The notes beneath the pieces are model-generated. The model searched no databases and had not been told where the DNA came from. It saw only the letters and a program-made list of their open reading frames with translations. Both the position numbers and the translations under genes were made by a program. This document shows positions 55,101 through 63,483 of a DNA stretch of 64,000 bases, piece by piece. This DNA comes from Paraburkholderia sp. HP33-1 (GTDB lineage Bacteria; Pseudomonadota; Gammaproteobacteria; Burkholderiales; Burkholderiaceae): positions 1,984,001 to 2,048,000 of the forward strand of contig NZ_JAJEJR010000002.1 of the NCBI RefSeq assembly GCF_021390595.1. Reading direction: 5' to 3'. Numbering within the stretch: the stretch's first letter is position 1; each line of letters opens with the position of its first letter.

Positions 55101-55441
55101 GCCCGGTCGATCCGGGCTCGACCTCGGGTGTCAGCGGGCGGCTCGGCGTGCTCGGGGAGTGGACCATCGAGCGCACCAACGGACAGCTGTGGCAGCCGTA
55201 CGTGCGCGCCAATCTCTGGCGCGACTGGGGAGCGGGGGCGACCACGACGTACTCGGGGGTCGACCATGTACCGCTCGCCCAGCAATCCACGCGCATGGAC
55301 TTCGCCGTGGGCGTGACCGCGAAGCTCGACACGCGCATGAGCCTGTACGGGCAGTTCGGCTACCAGTTTTCGATCAACGATTCGGCGACGGGTAGCCACA
55401 AGGGTGTCTGGGGCGACATCGGATTGCGGTACACGTGGTGA
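52196..55441 (+). CDS. Autotransporter with T5SS/PEP-CTERM-associated repeats
   Basis: The 1081-aa product has a long signal region whose hydrophobic core (VVLLVFGAMLVPRVGFAQS) follows a basic RRRRNARK run. The passenger holds many short beta-helix repeats, each like VGxxGxGxLTVxNGG (SGTFTVSNGGTVTG, SGVLTVDGHGSQYT, PAQLNVTNGGAVSS, VGTLTITDGG, GTMTVSNQGTVNV, PGTLTIENGAEVV), then an autotransporter-associated strand region around SGPTTVAGGVLAAGAANV. A Pro/Glu-rich linker (EPESEEPGHPGESGVTEEPA) leads to a C-terminal beta-barrel of about 280 residues ending in the signature aromatic IGLRYTW. This is a type Va secreted or displayed protein, probably an adhesin. I chose ATG 52196 over an upstream TTG; a start at 52292 is also possible. 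Confidence 0.9.
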   Translation: MRPFTRSNQATYSSLLPFRWLPRRQLTVKLTRMIETPGSAPGSDKFIRRRRNARKSVGAEVVLLVFGAMLVPRVGFAQSNLHIDGNATETAAAGTSSFATVVAGFNSGTVGGVPGGTFIVPAGANVILSGIHIGQAAGSTGLVEVNGGSISTTNPQSQYYIGFNGSGTFTVSNGGTVTGLSQSYVGYNSGSSGVLTVDGHGSQYTNTGFFVLGNGGPAQLNVTNGGAVSSPGGTLQIGGSSTATALVSGTNSSLSAGTFLGVGVSPGSVGTLTITDGGMATSGSGTYLTFNGASGSVPASTGTITVSNGGLLTSPLLVVGTRGPADLDIQSNGAVTISGRTIVGAVAGSSSLEVSGPGATLNVQNDLIVGGQGNGTMTVSNQGTVNVTGSGGTFIAGQCGAGLTSFCSTPIQGGSGTVTVTDSGSVLNAGTSLTVGQFGPGTLTIENGAEVVANAVSVAENAGSVGTLNIGAPAGAAPVTPGTLDARTLTFGAGTGTLVFNHNNTSGNYVFPAAITGTGTVNVLSGETVMTGASTYSGPTTVAGGVLAAGAANVFSENSDYTVESGGTMDLRGFNQHVASVVNAGLIRVSGDPGTEAIAHNYVGQNGTIALSAYLAGDFAPSDKLILDGGTATGTTRMLVTNSGGPGGLTVSDGIPVVEAINGGSTEEEKFTLAHEVRGGMFTYYLFRGGMAGSEPEDWFLRSDMVIEPESEEPGHPGESGVTEEPAFPDVEELPLNPPPSVLPPGLYPILGPEIATYSVVQPLARQLGLTMLGTMHERIGDTLTDAGGGTGSAGLAHSAWVRMFGQQVDNRYQTYTDARAHGQVLGVQAGLDVWRGSFLPGHRDAAGVYFAYGNGNVDVDGLVTNADATAYVLSHTGKVNLNAYSGGAYWTHYGPGGWYIDAILQGTYYNGDATTQNARLPISGSGFATSLEAGYPFSLPLGPGFVLEPQAQIIWQHVGLSEDNDGLGPVDPGSTSGVSGRLGVLGEWTIERTNGQLWQPYVRANLWRDWGAGATTTYSGVDHVPLAQQSTRMDFAVGVTAKLDTRMSLYGQFGYQFSINDSATGSHKGVWGDIGLRYTW

Positions 55442-55700
55442 CATCGCGCAGTCAATATGACGAGATGACGCATCAGCGATACGCTATCTCGCAATAGAGG
55501 GTTTACCCTGGAAAAACGCACTGAAAGCTATTTGAAATAAACGGGACGTTCGTTAGAATGACTCCCGTTCTAGGACGAATCCGAAAGAATTCATCTGCGC
55601 CTCGCTGTACCGGAGGCAACCTCAACTGGCTGACAACCTCACGCAAATTTCAAAGGCAGTCATCGTTATTCAGTACACCTACTTTAATGGAGAGAAGATC

Positions 55701-56060
55701 ATGAGTCGTCTTACCAACGGAATCGCCGCAACTTTCGTCGCGTTCGGGCTGCTGACCTCCGGCGCTGCGTTCGCCGAGCAGCCGGCCACGGCGGCACCCC
55801 AGGTTGCCGAGGCCGCTTCTGCACCGGCGACTGTACACAACGATCCGATCGTTCAGAAGCGAATGGAGATTCGCGAGGCCAACCGCGAACAACGTGCCCA
55901 GAGAGCGGAAGCCAGAAAGGTGTTCAGGGCCGAAGCACGCGAGGCACGGCAGCAACGCAACGAGTCGGTCAGTGAGTCCCGCAACCGCGCGAGCGCCGCC
56001 TTGGCCGAATCGGCACAACCTGGCACCACGCAGGCCGGCGCAGCGCATACCGCCCAATAA
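55701..56060 (+). CDS. Small secreted, highly charged hypothetical protein
   Basis: The 119-aa product has a clear signal peptide (TFVAFGLLTSGAAFAEQ) and a mature part of about 90 residues rich in Ala, Glu, Arg and Gln (KRMEIREANREQRAQRAEAR), likely a long helix or coil. I do not recognise a family. The ATG has GGAG at 9 nt. It sits alone between the autotransporter and the convergent hyf-like operon; an interrupted inverted repeat (TTCGT-TAGAA ... TTCTA-ACGAA, 55549-55579) lies 120 bp upstream. Confidence 0.7.
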   Translation: MSRLTNGIAATFVAFGLLTSGAAFAEQPATAAPQVAEAASAPATVHNDPIVQKRMEIREANREQRAQRAEARKVFRAEAREARQQRNESVSESRNRASAALAESAQPGTTQAGAAHTAQ

Positions 56061-56127
56061 AGTTGCCCGGGCTCGACGATTCGAGCTGCGAACGGTAGCC
56101 AATGATCGTCGCAACACTTCCTCATAC

Positions 56128-56147
56128 AAGGTGGCGTCCGCCACCTT
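56128..56147. terminator. Hairpin between the small secreted gene and the hyf-like operon
   Basis: AAGGTGGC-GTCC-GCCACCTT is a perfect 8-bp stem with a 4-nt loop, between the convergent stops at 56060 and 56235. It may serve as bidirectional terminator; there is no T-run. Confidence 0.55.
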
Positions 56148-56234
56148 CAGTACATTCCCTGCCTCGGCACAGAAGTGCCAGCACTCCAGACCCGTAGCGC
56201 GCGGAGCCTCCGCGCGTTGCCGCGTGGTGCGTGC

Positions 56235-56744
56235 TCAGCGCGCCCGGCAAGCTGCCAGGATGCCTCGCAGCAAATCAACCGGTGGCGGCGGACATCCAGG
56301 GATCATCACGTCGACCGGCAAGATCGACGAAACAGGGCCGCACACCGCGTAACTGTCGGCAAAAATGCCTCCCGTGCACGCGCATTCGCCTGCCGCAACG
56401 ACGAGTTTCGGGGCGGGTGTCGCGTCATACGCGGCGAGCATCGCCGCCCGCATGTTCAGCGTCACTGGTCCGGTCACGAGTAGCAGGTCTGCATGCCTCG
56501 GGCTCGCGACGAACTTGATTCCGAGCCCTTCAATGTTGTAGTACGGGTTGTTCAGCGCGTGGATCTCCAGCTCACACCCATTGCATGAGCCCGCGTCGAT
56601 CTGCCGGATGCACAGCGCGCGCCCGAGCAGATCGAGAATGTCCTGGCGAATCTGCCGCTCCTCGTGGTGCCACGCGTCTTCCGCCGCCGGCGCAGGTTCG
56701 TCGGGAAAATCGGTGCGCGCGAATTGCCGGATGAGTTGCCACAT
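56235..56744 (-). CDS. hyfI: NuoB/HyfI-like [4Fe-4S] small subunit of the Ehr-type complex
   Basis: The 169-aa product matches NADH-quinone oxidoreductase subunit B and group 4 hydrogenase small subunits. The four ligands for the proximal 4Fe-4S (N2-like) cluster are present: Cys54 and Cys57 in SCNGCELE, Cys121 in GECACTGG and Cys151 in IPGCPPPP. A basic-acidic N-terminal extension of about 35 residues precedes the core. The ATG overlaps the stop of the large-subunit gene as ATGA. It is the last gene of the operon, and no ferredoxin-like (HyfH/NuoI) gene follows, so the electron donor is unclear. Confidence 0.93.
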   Translation of the reverse strand: MWQLIRQFARTDFPDEPAPAAEDAWHHEERQIRQDILDLLGRALCIRQIDAGSCNGCELEIHALNNPYYNIEGLGIKFVASPRHADLLLVTGPVTLNMRAAMLAAYDATPAPKLVVAAGECACTGGIFADSYAVCGPVSSILPVDVMIPGCPPPPVDLLRGILAACRAR

Positions 56745-58303
56745 CAGAGATCGTGCCCCGCGTAGTTCAGGTTGAACGACTTGTTGATCAGCGGAAAATC
56801 GGGAACGATATTGCCGATGATCGCGTGCTCGAGCGCCGGCCAGTTCTGCCACGACGGATCGTGGCAATGGCACCGTGCGATGACGTCACCCGCTGCGATG
56901 TCGAGCGCGACGAACACGTCTCCTCGCCACCCTTCCACCCAGCCGACCCCTCGCGCGGTCGCCGTTGCAGGCGTCATGCCGACAACGATGGGGCCATCCG
57001 GAAGATCAGCCAGCAGCGTGCGGATCAGGCGCAAGGATTCATCGATTTCGGCAAAGCGCACGGCAACGCGCGCGGCAACGTCGCCACGCGCGTCACTGAT
57101 CGCTTTGACGGCCAGTTCGTCATACGGAGCGGGTCGCAAATTCGCGCGAACGTCAAACGTTCGACCGCTTGCGCGGGCCGCCATGCCCCGCACGCCGAAA
57201 TGCTCGACCACTGCGGCGGTCAACTTTCCCGTGCCGAGGAATCGATCCTGCAGCCCGGACTGGTCCTCGTAGACTTTGCGCATGACGTGGACTTCGCGTT
57301 CGATCTGTTCGCATTGCTCCGCCAGGACAGCCGCGTCCTCGGGGCGAACGTCGAGCGCTACACCGCCCGGCACGATCCGGTCCATCAGATATCGATGTCC
57401 GAATGTGCGGGCATTCATCCTTATCCAGTCCTCCTTGAGCCGGGAGAACTGCGCGAGTCCGAATCCGAACCCGGCGTCGTTCCCGAGCGCGCCGAGGTCG
57501 CCAAGGTGGTTGGCCACGCGCTCGCGTTCCAGCAGAAGCGCGCGCAGATACAGTGCCCGCTTCGACAGTGTCGTGCCGGTGGCCTGCTCGAGCGCCATGC
57601 AAAAGGCCCACGAGAACGCGACGGTTGAATCGCCCGCAATTCTGGCGGCAACCCGATGACCGCGCGACGCCGGAGTACCCTCGAACAGCCGCTCGACCCC
57701 GCGATGGACGTAGCCGAGACGCTCTTCGAGGCGCAGCACCTTCTCGCCGACGACCGAGAACCGGAAATGCCCCGGCTCGATGATGCCGGCGTGGATCGGC
57801 CCGACCGCGATCTCGTGCACGCCATCGCCCGCAACCTGCACGAAAGGATAGTCCGCCTCGCTCGACTCGAATGCTTCGACACCCGTCGCCTGCCTTTGCA
57901 GCGGGAAATAATCGCTGGGCCAGTTGCCGTGATTGAGCCACGGACGTGTGTCCTCGGCGCCTTGCGCGCGCAGGCCGATCAGATCGAAGATCGCCCGTTG
58001 CATGCGAATCGCGCACGGGAAGACGGGGACGAGATCCGGATAGTCCCCACGGGCATCCTGCTTATGCCCGATCGCAAGGCGCACCCACAGAATGCCGTCT
58101 TCGCATTCGTACGCAACGTTCATCGAAAAAGCGCCTTCGACTGCTTCGCTGCCCCACATTGCAATGAGGCGCCGCTGCTCTGAGCGCGCCGTGCGCGCAA
58201 GCTCGAGCCAGCCCGATTCGTCGGCGTCAACGATGCCCACTGAAATCTGCCCCGCACAGCGCGTGAGTCGGGTGACGGCAAGTTGCATCGATTCGAGTCG
58301 CAT
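56744..58303 (-). CDS. hyfG: NuoC-NuoD/HyfG-like large subunit lacking the NiFe ligands
   Basis: The 519-aa product is a fused NuoC-like (about 1-150) and NuoD-like (about 160-519) protein of the HycE/HyfG type (VGEKVLRLEERLGYVHRGVE). At the first metal motif, where hydrogenases have RxCGxC, it reads RIAGDSTVAFS (221-231): both Cys are Ala223 and Ser226, and the nearby His is Phe. The C-terminal CxxC motif is also gone; the last residues are INKSFNLNYAGHDL. It therefore cannot bind a NiFe centre like hydrogenase. This is the state described for Ehr complexes. It is 3 bp behind hyfF and coupled to hyfI. Reaction unknown. Confidence 0.92.
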   Translation of the reverse strand: MRLESMQLAVTRLTRCAGQISVGIVDADESGWLELARTARSEQRRLIAMWGSEAVEGAFSMNVAYECEDGILWVRLAIGHKQDARGDYPDLVPVFPCAIRMQRAIFDLIGLRAQGAEDTRPWLNHGNWPSDYFPLQRQATGVEAFESSEADYPFVQVAGDGVHEIAVGPIHAGIIEPGHFRFSVVGEKVLRLEERLGYVHRGVERLFEGTPASRGHRVAARIAGDSTVAFSWAFCMALEQATGTTLSKRALYLRALLLERERVANHLGDLGALGNDAGFGFGLAQFSRLKEDWIRMNARTFGHRYLMDRIVPGGVALDVRPEDAAVLAEQCEQIEREVHVMRKVYEDQSGLQDRFLGTGKLTAAVVEHFGVRGMAARASGRTFDVRANLRPAPYDELAVKAISDARGDVAARVAVRFAEIDESLRLIRTLLADLPDGPIVVGMTPATATARGVGWVEGWRGDVFVALDIAAGDVIARCHCHDPSWQNWPALEHAIIGNIVPDFPLINKSFNLNYAGHDL

Positions 58304-58306
58304 GCT

Positions 58307-59770
58307 TCACCCCGCCAGCATGGTCGCGGCCTGGCGATACCACATAGCCAGGTATGGTGGGACATAGAGCCCAAGCATCAGCCCCAATCCTAGATGCACG
58401 AATACCGGCAGCGATGCGGGGCGATGCTCAAGCGGTCTTGCTGTGGTCGTTTCACCGAACACCATTCGCTGGACGCGCGCGAAGATCGCCGCGAATGCGA
58501 CGGCGAGGCCGAGCAGCAGCAAAGGCGCAGTCCACGGTATCGTGTTCATCGCGGTCGTCAGGATCAGGAATTCGCTCGCAAATACCCCAAACGGCGGCAG
58601 GCCGAGAATCGCGAGCGCGCCGAGCATCATTCCCCAGCCGACCGTCGGGCTGACCTGCAGCAACCCGCGAATGCCGTCGATCGTCTGCGTGCCTGCCTTC
58701 TGCGCCGCATGGCCAACCGTGAAGAAGATGGCCGACTTGACGAGGGAATGGACGGTCATGTGCAGTAGCCCGGCGAACGTCGCGACCGGACCGCCGAGCC
58801 CGAACGCGAACGTCATCAGCCCCATGTGTTCGATCGACGAATACGAGAACAGCCGTTTGACGTCCTTCTGCCGGAACAGCGAGAACGACGCAATCAGCAC
58901 CGACACGAGCCCGAACCCGACCAGCAACCGCCCCGGCAGACCATTGCCGGGCGCGCCGTCCGCGAGCACCTTGCAACGCAGCACCGCGTACAGCGCGACG
59001 TTCAGCAGAAGCCCGGACAGCACCGCCGAAATCGGTGTTGGGCCTTCGGCGTGTGCGTCCGGCAGCCAGTTGTGCATCGGCACGAGTCCGACTTTCGTGC
59101 CGTAGCCGACGAGCAGGAACACGAAGGCGATCGACACGATGGTCGGGTCGAGGTGTGTCCTGACCGCGGCCAGGCTCGTCCACAGCAGCGCATCGCCATC
59201 AGTCAGTTGCCGGCTCGCGGCGAGGTACAGCAGGATCGTGCCGAACAACGCCTGCGCGATGCCGACACCGCACAGGATGAAGTACTTCCAGGCGGCCTCC
59301 AGGCTCGCGGCGGTCCGATAGACGCTGACGAGCAGCACGGTCGCGAGCGTGGCGGCCTCCATCGCGACCCACAGCACGCCAAGGTTATTGGTCAGCAGCG
59401 CGAGCAGCATCGCGAACATGAAGAGCTGGTACATGCTGTGATAGAGCCGCATTCGCGTCGCCGTCATCCGGCCGCGGGCTTCCTCGATCTGCATGTACGG
59501 TCGCGAGAACAGTGACGTCGTCCAGCCGACGAACGCCGTCAGCGCGACGAGGTACACGTTGAGGGGATCGACGAAGAACGCGCGTCCGAACGCGAACGAA
59601 GGTCCGTGCTCGACGGTGCGTGCGGCGAGCACGAGCGTCGCCGCGAACGTCAGTAAGCTGAAGCCGACGTTCAGGTTGCGCGCGACATGACTGGGCCGCA
59701 CGCACGCAAGACACGCGGCGGCCACGGGCGGAATGCCGAGCACGGCGAGTACGACGTGGGCGTCATTCAT
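58307..59770 (-). CDS. hyfF: HyfF-like antiporter-type membrane subunit (NuoL/M/N family)
   Basis: The 487-aa product has about 14 membrane helices and the NuoM/NuoN-type signatures: helix with LVPMHNWLPDAHAEGPTPIS (essential Lys/His residues), then SLFRQKDVKRLFSYSSIEHM and GLLHMTVHSLVKSAIFF with Lys and His. This is the HyfF type of the group 4 hydrogenases, a candidate proton- or sodium-translocating channel. It overlaps hyfE by 8 bp. Confidence 0.93.
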   Translation of the reverse strand: MNDAHVVLAVLGIPPVAAACLACVRPSHVARNLNVGFSLLTFAATLVLAARTVEHGPSFAFGRAFFVDPLNVYLVALTAFVGWTTSLFSRPYMQIEEARGRMTATRMRLYHSMYQLFMFAMLLALLTNNLGVLWVAMEAATLATVLLVSVYRTAASLEAAWKYFILCGVGIAQALFGTILLYLAASRQLTDGDALLWTSLAAVRTHLDPTIVSIAFVFLLVGYGTKVGLVPMHNWLPDAHAEGPTPISAVLSGLLLNVALYAVLRCKVLADGAPGNGLPGRLLVGFGLVSVLIASFSLFRQKDVKRLFSYSSIEHMGLMTFAFGLGGPVATFAGLLHMTVHSLVKSAIFFTVGHAAQKAGTQTIDGIRGLLQVSPTVGWGMMLGALAILGLPPFGVFASEFLILTTAMNTIPWTAPLLLLGLAVAFAAIFARVQRMVFGETTTARPLEHRPASLPVFVHLGLGLMLGLYVPPYLAMWYRQAATMLAG

Positions 59771-60422
59771 CTTTGAGCTTCTCGAGGTGATGGATGTCCA
59801 GGCTGTCGAACTGCTCGCGGATCTGGAACATGAACACGCCCAGGATCAGAATCCCGACCAGCACGTCGAGACCGATGCCGAGTTCCACGATCATCGGCAT
59901 GCCGTTGGTCGCGGCCGTCGCGGCGAAGAACAGCCCGTTCTCCATCGACAGGAAGCCGATCACCTGCGGAATCGCCTTCGCGCGCGTGATCATCGCCATG
60001 AACGACAACAACACGCACGCGAGCGCAATCCCGAGCGTGCCGCGCGCGGCCGACGTCGCGAGCTGGCTGATCGGCGATGCGACGTTGAACGCGACGATCA
60101 CGAGCACGATGCCGATCAACAGCGTCGTCGGAATGTTGATGAGCGGCTCGACGTCTGTCTGAATGTCGAGCCTGCGCACGAGCCGGTACAGGATCCACGG
60201 AATGACGCCGACCTTCAGCACCAGCGTCAGTCCGGCCGACACGTACAGGTGCGGATCACCCGCCACGAAACCGAGGATCAGATTTGCCAGAACGAGCGCG
60301 ACACCCTGCAGCGTATAGAGGTGGATCAGCGACAGGATCCGTCGCTGGCTCAGCATCGCGAACGACAACATGAGCAGCACCGCCGCGAGGAAATTGATCA
60401 GTTGCGTCGCGTAGCCGTACAT
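59763..60422 (-). CDS. hyfE: HyfE-like small membrane subunit (NuoK-type plus extra helices)
   Basis: The 219-aa product has seven predicted membrane helices (LINFLAAVLLMLSFAML; GVALVLANLILGFVAG; GIVLVIVAFNVASP; and others) and the HyfE/MrpC-NuoK-like part at its C-terminus with ENGLFFAATAATNGMPMIVE, where the conserved acidic residues sit in helices. The ATG is directly behind the hyfC stop. Essential for the membrane arm, with hyfB, hyfC and hyfF. Confidence 0.9.
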   Translation of the reverse strand: MYGYATQLINFLAAVLLMLSFAMLSQRRILSLIHLYTLQGVALVLANLILGFVAGDPHLYVSAGLTLVLKVGVIPWILYRLVRRLDIQTDVEPLINIPTTLLIGIVLVIVAFNVASPISQLATSAARGTLGIALACVLLSFMAMITRAKAIPQVIGFLSMENGLFFAATAATNGMPMIVELGIGLDVLVGILILGVFMFQIREQFDSLDIHHLEKLKDE

Positions 60423-61373
60423 TCACGCCCCCAGCAGCAGGTGGACGAGCATCCCGATCACCGCAAGCAGAAACGCGGTCGCGAGGAACTCCGGTACCCG
60501 GAAAATCCGCATCTTCGCGTTGGCGGTCTCGACCACGGCGAGCGCGGCCCCGCCCACCATCAGCTTGATGAAGAGTGCCGGCACCGCGAGCACCAGCGCA
60601 AGCGGATTACCCGCTGCGGCGATCCCCCACGGCATGAAGAGCGCGAGGCCGATGCATGAATACGCAAACAGCTTCAGGCTGGCCGCCCACTCCATCAGCG
60701 CGAGGTGCCGCCCCGAATATTCGAGGATCAGCGCCTCGTGGATCATGGTCAGCTCGAGGTGGGTGGTCGGGTTGTCGACGGGCAGCCGCGCGTTCTCGGC
60801 GAGCGACACCAGCGTGAACGCGATGCCGGCGAACGCGAGGCTCGGATAGATCGTCAGTTCGCTGTGCCCGAGCGTCGCGACGATGCTCGTGAGGAGCGTC
60901 GACTGTGTGATCAGCGAGGCCGACAGCAACACCATCAGCAACGCCGGCTCCGCCAGAAAACCGATCAGCATTTCGCGACGCGCGCCGAGCGTGCCGAACG
61001 CAGTGCCGACGTCCATCGCCGCGAGCGACAGCGCCACGCGCGCGAGCGCAAACAGGCCGACGAGCGCGATCGCGTCCGCGGCGGGCGACAGCGGCAATTC
61101 GGTCGACAGCGTCGGCACGATCGCACAGGCGAGCGTCATCGCCGCCCACACGACATAGGGGGCGCCACGGAACACCGGACTTGCGCCGTAGGCGACGACG
61201 GACTCCTTGTTGAACAGCTTGTGGAGCATCCGGTACGGCTGCCAGATGCTGGGTGCGCGCCGATTCTGCAACCAGGCGCGGCACTGGTTGATCCAACCCG
61301 TGAGCAGTGGCGCGGCGCCCAGCGCCACCACGATCTCGAGGGATTGCGATATCGCGCCGGACACGGTCACCAT
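60423..61373 (-). CDS. hyfC: HyfC/NuoH-like (complex I subunit 1) membrane subunit
   Basis: The 316-aa product is a complex I subunit 1 family protein, which forms the quinone- or ion-channel junction in the membrane arm. Characteristic are the loop LAENARLPVDNPTTHLELTM (NuoH-type E-x-RxP-x-DxPx-xxE, with conserved Glu and Arg) and IHEALILEYSGRHLALMEWA. I chose ATG 61373, overlapping the hyfB stop by 7 bp; the longer open frame upstream is in the hyfB gene. Confidence 0.93.
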   Translation of the reverse strand: MVTVSGAISQSLEIVVALGAAPLLTGWINQCRAWLQNRRAPSIWQPYRMLHKLFNKESVVAYGASPVFRGAPYVVWAAMTLACAIVPTLSTELPLSPAADAIALVGLFALARVALSLAAMDVGTAFGTLGARREMLIGFLAEPALLMVLLSASLITQSTLLTSIVATLGHSELTIYPSLAFAGIAFTLVSLAENARLPVDNPTTHLELTMIHEALILEYSGRHLALMEWAASLKLFAYSCIGLALFMPWGIAAAGNPLALVLAVPALFIKLMVGGAALAVVETANAKMRIFRVPEFLATAFLLAVIGMLVHLLLGA

Positions 61374-63373
61374 CGTCTCACCAGCATCAGGAGCAGGATT
61401 AGCACGGCGAAGCTGTAGGTCAGGTACACGGCGATCTTGCCCGTCTGCAAACGGCCCGCCCATTCTGCCGCGCGTTGCGTCAGCGCCGCGACGCGCTCGT
61501 AGAACGCGGGCCACGTGCGATCAGTGACCGAGACCCGGTAGGCCGGCTGCGTATCGAACGGCGACGGCAATTGCCGTTCGATACGCAGCAGCGGCGCGAA
61601 GATCTCCCGGATCGGCTGTCCGAACCCTTCCGCCGTGTCCTGCATCCGCGCGGTCGTGAACGGGAATCCACAACTCCACGGCACTGCCCGTCGCAGTCGA
61701 CCGTGGTAGAAGCGCCGCACCAGCACCCACGCGAGCCCGCAGCAGGCGATGAAAAACAGCATGAACACGGCTGGCATGTAACTGGCCCGCGCGGCGTTCA
61801 CGGGCACGAACAGCAGCCAACCGTGGTTGTCCGCGCCGATACCGGCGCCGACGAGCACGCGCGTGACCCGGTCCAGCACCTTGACGACCTGCGCGGGCAT
61901 CAGCCCGAGCAGCACACCGGCCGCCGCAAACCAGCAGAACGCAAACCGTTCCCATGCATTCGCATCGCGTGCGCGGCTCAGTTTGGCTTCTCTCGGCTGT
62001 CCGAGGAACACGATGCCGAAGAACTTGACCATCGTGTAGCCGGCGAGCGCAGCGATCATCGCGATCAGCGCAGCCCCGATCGGAACCGTCATCGCAAGCA
62101 CCGAATCAGGCAAAGCGGGTGTGAACAGGAAACTCTGCAGCAGGAGCCACTCACCAACGAAACCGCTCAGGGGCGGCAAGCCAGCGCTGGCTGCGACGCC
62201 CGCGAGCACGCACCACGCGGTCCACGGCATGAAGCGGATCAGGCCGCCGAGCTTGCCAAGATTGCGCTCTCCGGTGGCGTGCAGCACGGCCCCAGTGCCG
62301 AGGAACAGCAGGCTCTTGAATGCCGCATGCGCGACGATCTGGTAGAGCATCGCGGTCAGCGCGAGCGCAGATAAGCCCGTCATCCCATACGCGCGAAACA
62401 GCACCGCGAGCCCGAGCGCGACAATCATCAGACCGACGTTGTCGATCGACGAATACGCGAGCAGGCGCTTCATGTCGACCTGGATCGTGCTGAACACGAC
62501 GCCGAGCAGCGCGGTCCCGACGCCGAGCACGATCAGCAGCACGCCCCACCATGCGATCTGCACGTGCAGCAGGTCGAACACGGTGCGCAGCAGTCCGTAC
62601 AAACCGACCTTCAGCACGAATCCGCTGAGCAGCGCCGACACGGGTGACGGCGCGGCGGGATGAGCGTCCGGCAGCCACACGTGGAGTGGGAACAGCCCCG
62701 CCTTGGCGCCGAATCCGACCAGCGCGAACAGGAACGCGAGCGATGCCCAGAACCCGTCAGGCGACTGCGCACGCATGTTGGCAAACGTGTAGTCGCCAGT
62801 GCGCGCCTGCAGAATGCCGAAGCAAAGCAGCAGCGCGAGCGCGCCGACGTGGGAGATCAGGAAGTACAGGTAGGCTGCGCGGCGGATCTCGCCGATCCGG
62901 TGGTTGGTCATCACGAGGAACGTCGCGGACAGCGTCAGCGTCTCCCAGGCGACCATGAACACGTACGCATCGTCGGCAATGAGCACGAGCGCGATGCTCG
63001 CGATACAAAGGTGGTACTCGAAACAGATGAGCCCTGGCGCAGCCCCTTCGCCCCTACGGAAATAACCGGCGGAAAAGGCGCCGACGCCCGCGCTGACGAC
63101 GCCCAGCACGAACAGGAAATAGCCGGATAGACCGTCAACGCGCAGGTGGAATGGCAAGCCGGGCAGCCCGATCGGCAGCACCGTGGTGGTCGGTTCGGCA
63201 AAGATGCCGGCGAGCCCCGCCGCACCCAGCAGCAGCCCTCCCAGCGCACCGAGCGGAAACAGCCCGTGCGCAACGAACCGCGTGCGATGTAGAACCCCGA
63301 GACCCAGCGTGCCGATCGCGAGCCAGCCGGCCACGATCAGCAGGACGAAATGGACCACCGTCACGGGTGCCAT
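61367..63373 (-). CDS. hyfB: HyfB-like antiporter-type membrane subunit (NuoL family)
   Basis: The 668-aa product is the NuoL/HyfB-type largest membrane subunit with about 16 helices and a C-terminal horizontal-helix-like extension. Motifs: EYHLCIASIALVLIADDAYV, PLHVWLPDAHPAAPSPVSAL (essential residues of the antiporter family), DMKRLLAYSSIDNVGLMIV and HAAFKSLLFLGTGAVLHATG. It begins the operon hyfB-C-E-F-G-I. I chose ATG 63373 with GGAG at 9 nt; an in-frame TTG lies 15 nt earlier. Palindromes lie upstream at 63416 and 63484. Confidence 0.94.
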   Translation of the reverse strand: MAPVTVVHFVLLIVAGWLAIGTLGLGVLHRTRFVAHGLFPLGALGGLLLGAAGLAGIFAEPTTTVLPIGLPGLPFHLRVDGLSGYFLFVLGVVSAGVGAFSAGYFRRGEGAAPGLICFEYHLCIASIALVLIADDAYVFMVAWETLTLSATFLVMTNHRIGEIRRAAYLYFLISHVGALALLLCFGILQARTGDYTFANMRAQSPDGFWASLAFLFALVGFGAKAGLFPLHVWLPDAHPAAPSPVSALLSGFVLKVGLYGLLRTVFDLLHVQIAWWGVLLIVLGVGTALLGVVFSTIQVDMKRLLAYSSIDNVGLMIVALGLAVLFRAYGMTGLSALALTAMLYQIVAHAAFKSLLFLGTGAVLHATGERNLGKLGGLIRFMPWTAWCVLAGVAASAGLPPLSGFVGEWLLLQSFLFTPALPDSVLAMTVPIGAALIAMIAALAGYTMVKFFGIVFLGQPREAKLSRARDANAWERFAFCWFAAAGVLLGLMPAQVVKVLDRVTRVLVGAGIGADNHGWLLFVPVNAARASYMPAVFMLFFIACCGLAWVLVRRFYHGRLRRAVPWSCGFPFTTARMQDTAEGFGQPIREIFAPLLRIERQLPSPFDTQPAYRVSVTDRTWPAFYERVAALTQRAAEWAGRLQTGKIAVYLTYSFAVLILLLMLVRRW

Positions 63374-63415
63374 CCGGAATGTCTCCAATACGCTCTGATT
63401 GGACGAGGAACCTGG

Positions 63416-63441
63416 AATGAGCCCGGTATCGCGGGCTCATT
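63416..63441. promoter_or_regulatory. 10-bp stem palindrome ahead of hyfB
   Basis: AATGAGCCCG-GTATCG-CGGGCTCATT is a perfect 10-bp inverted repeat with a 6-nt spacer, 43 bp upstream of the hyfB start. It can be an operator or a hairpin in the 5' untranslated region of the operon. Confidence 0.5.
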
Positions 63442-63483
63442 GCATGCGCATTATGGCATCGAAAGACCAATCTGGATAACAGG

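Noticed and set aside
56235..63373. Functional hydrogenase 4 / formate hydrogenlyase
   Set aside because: The large subunit lacks both cysteine pairs for NiFe, and no maturation, ferredoxin or formate dehydrogenase genes are visible.
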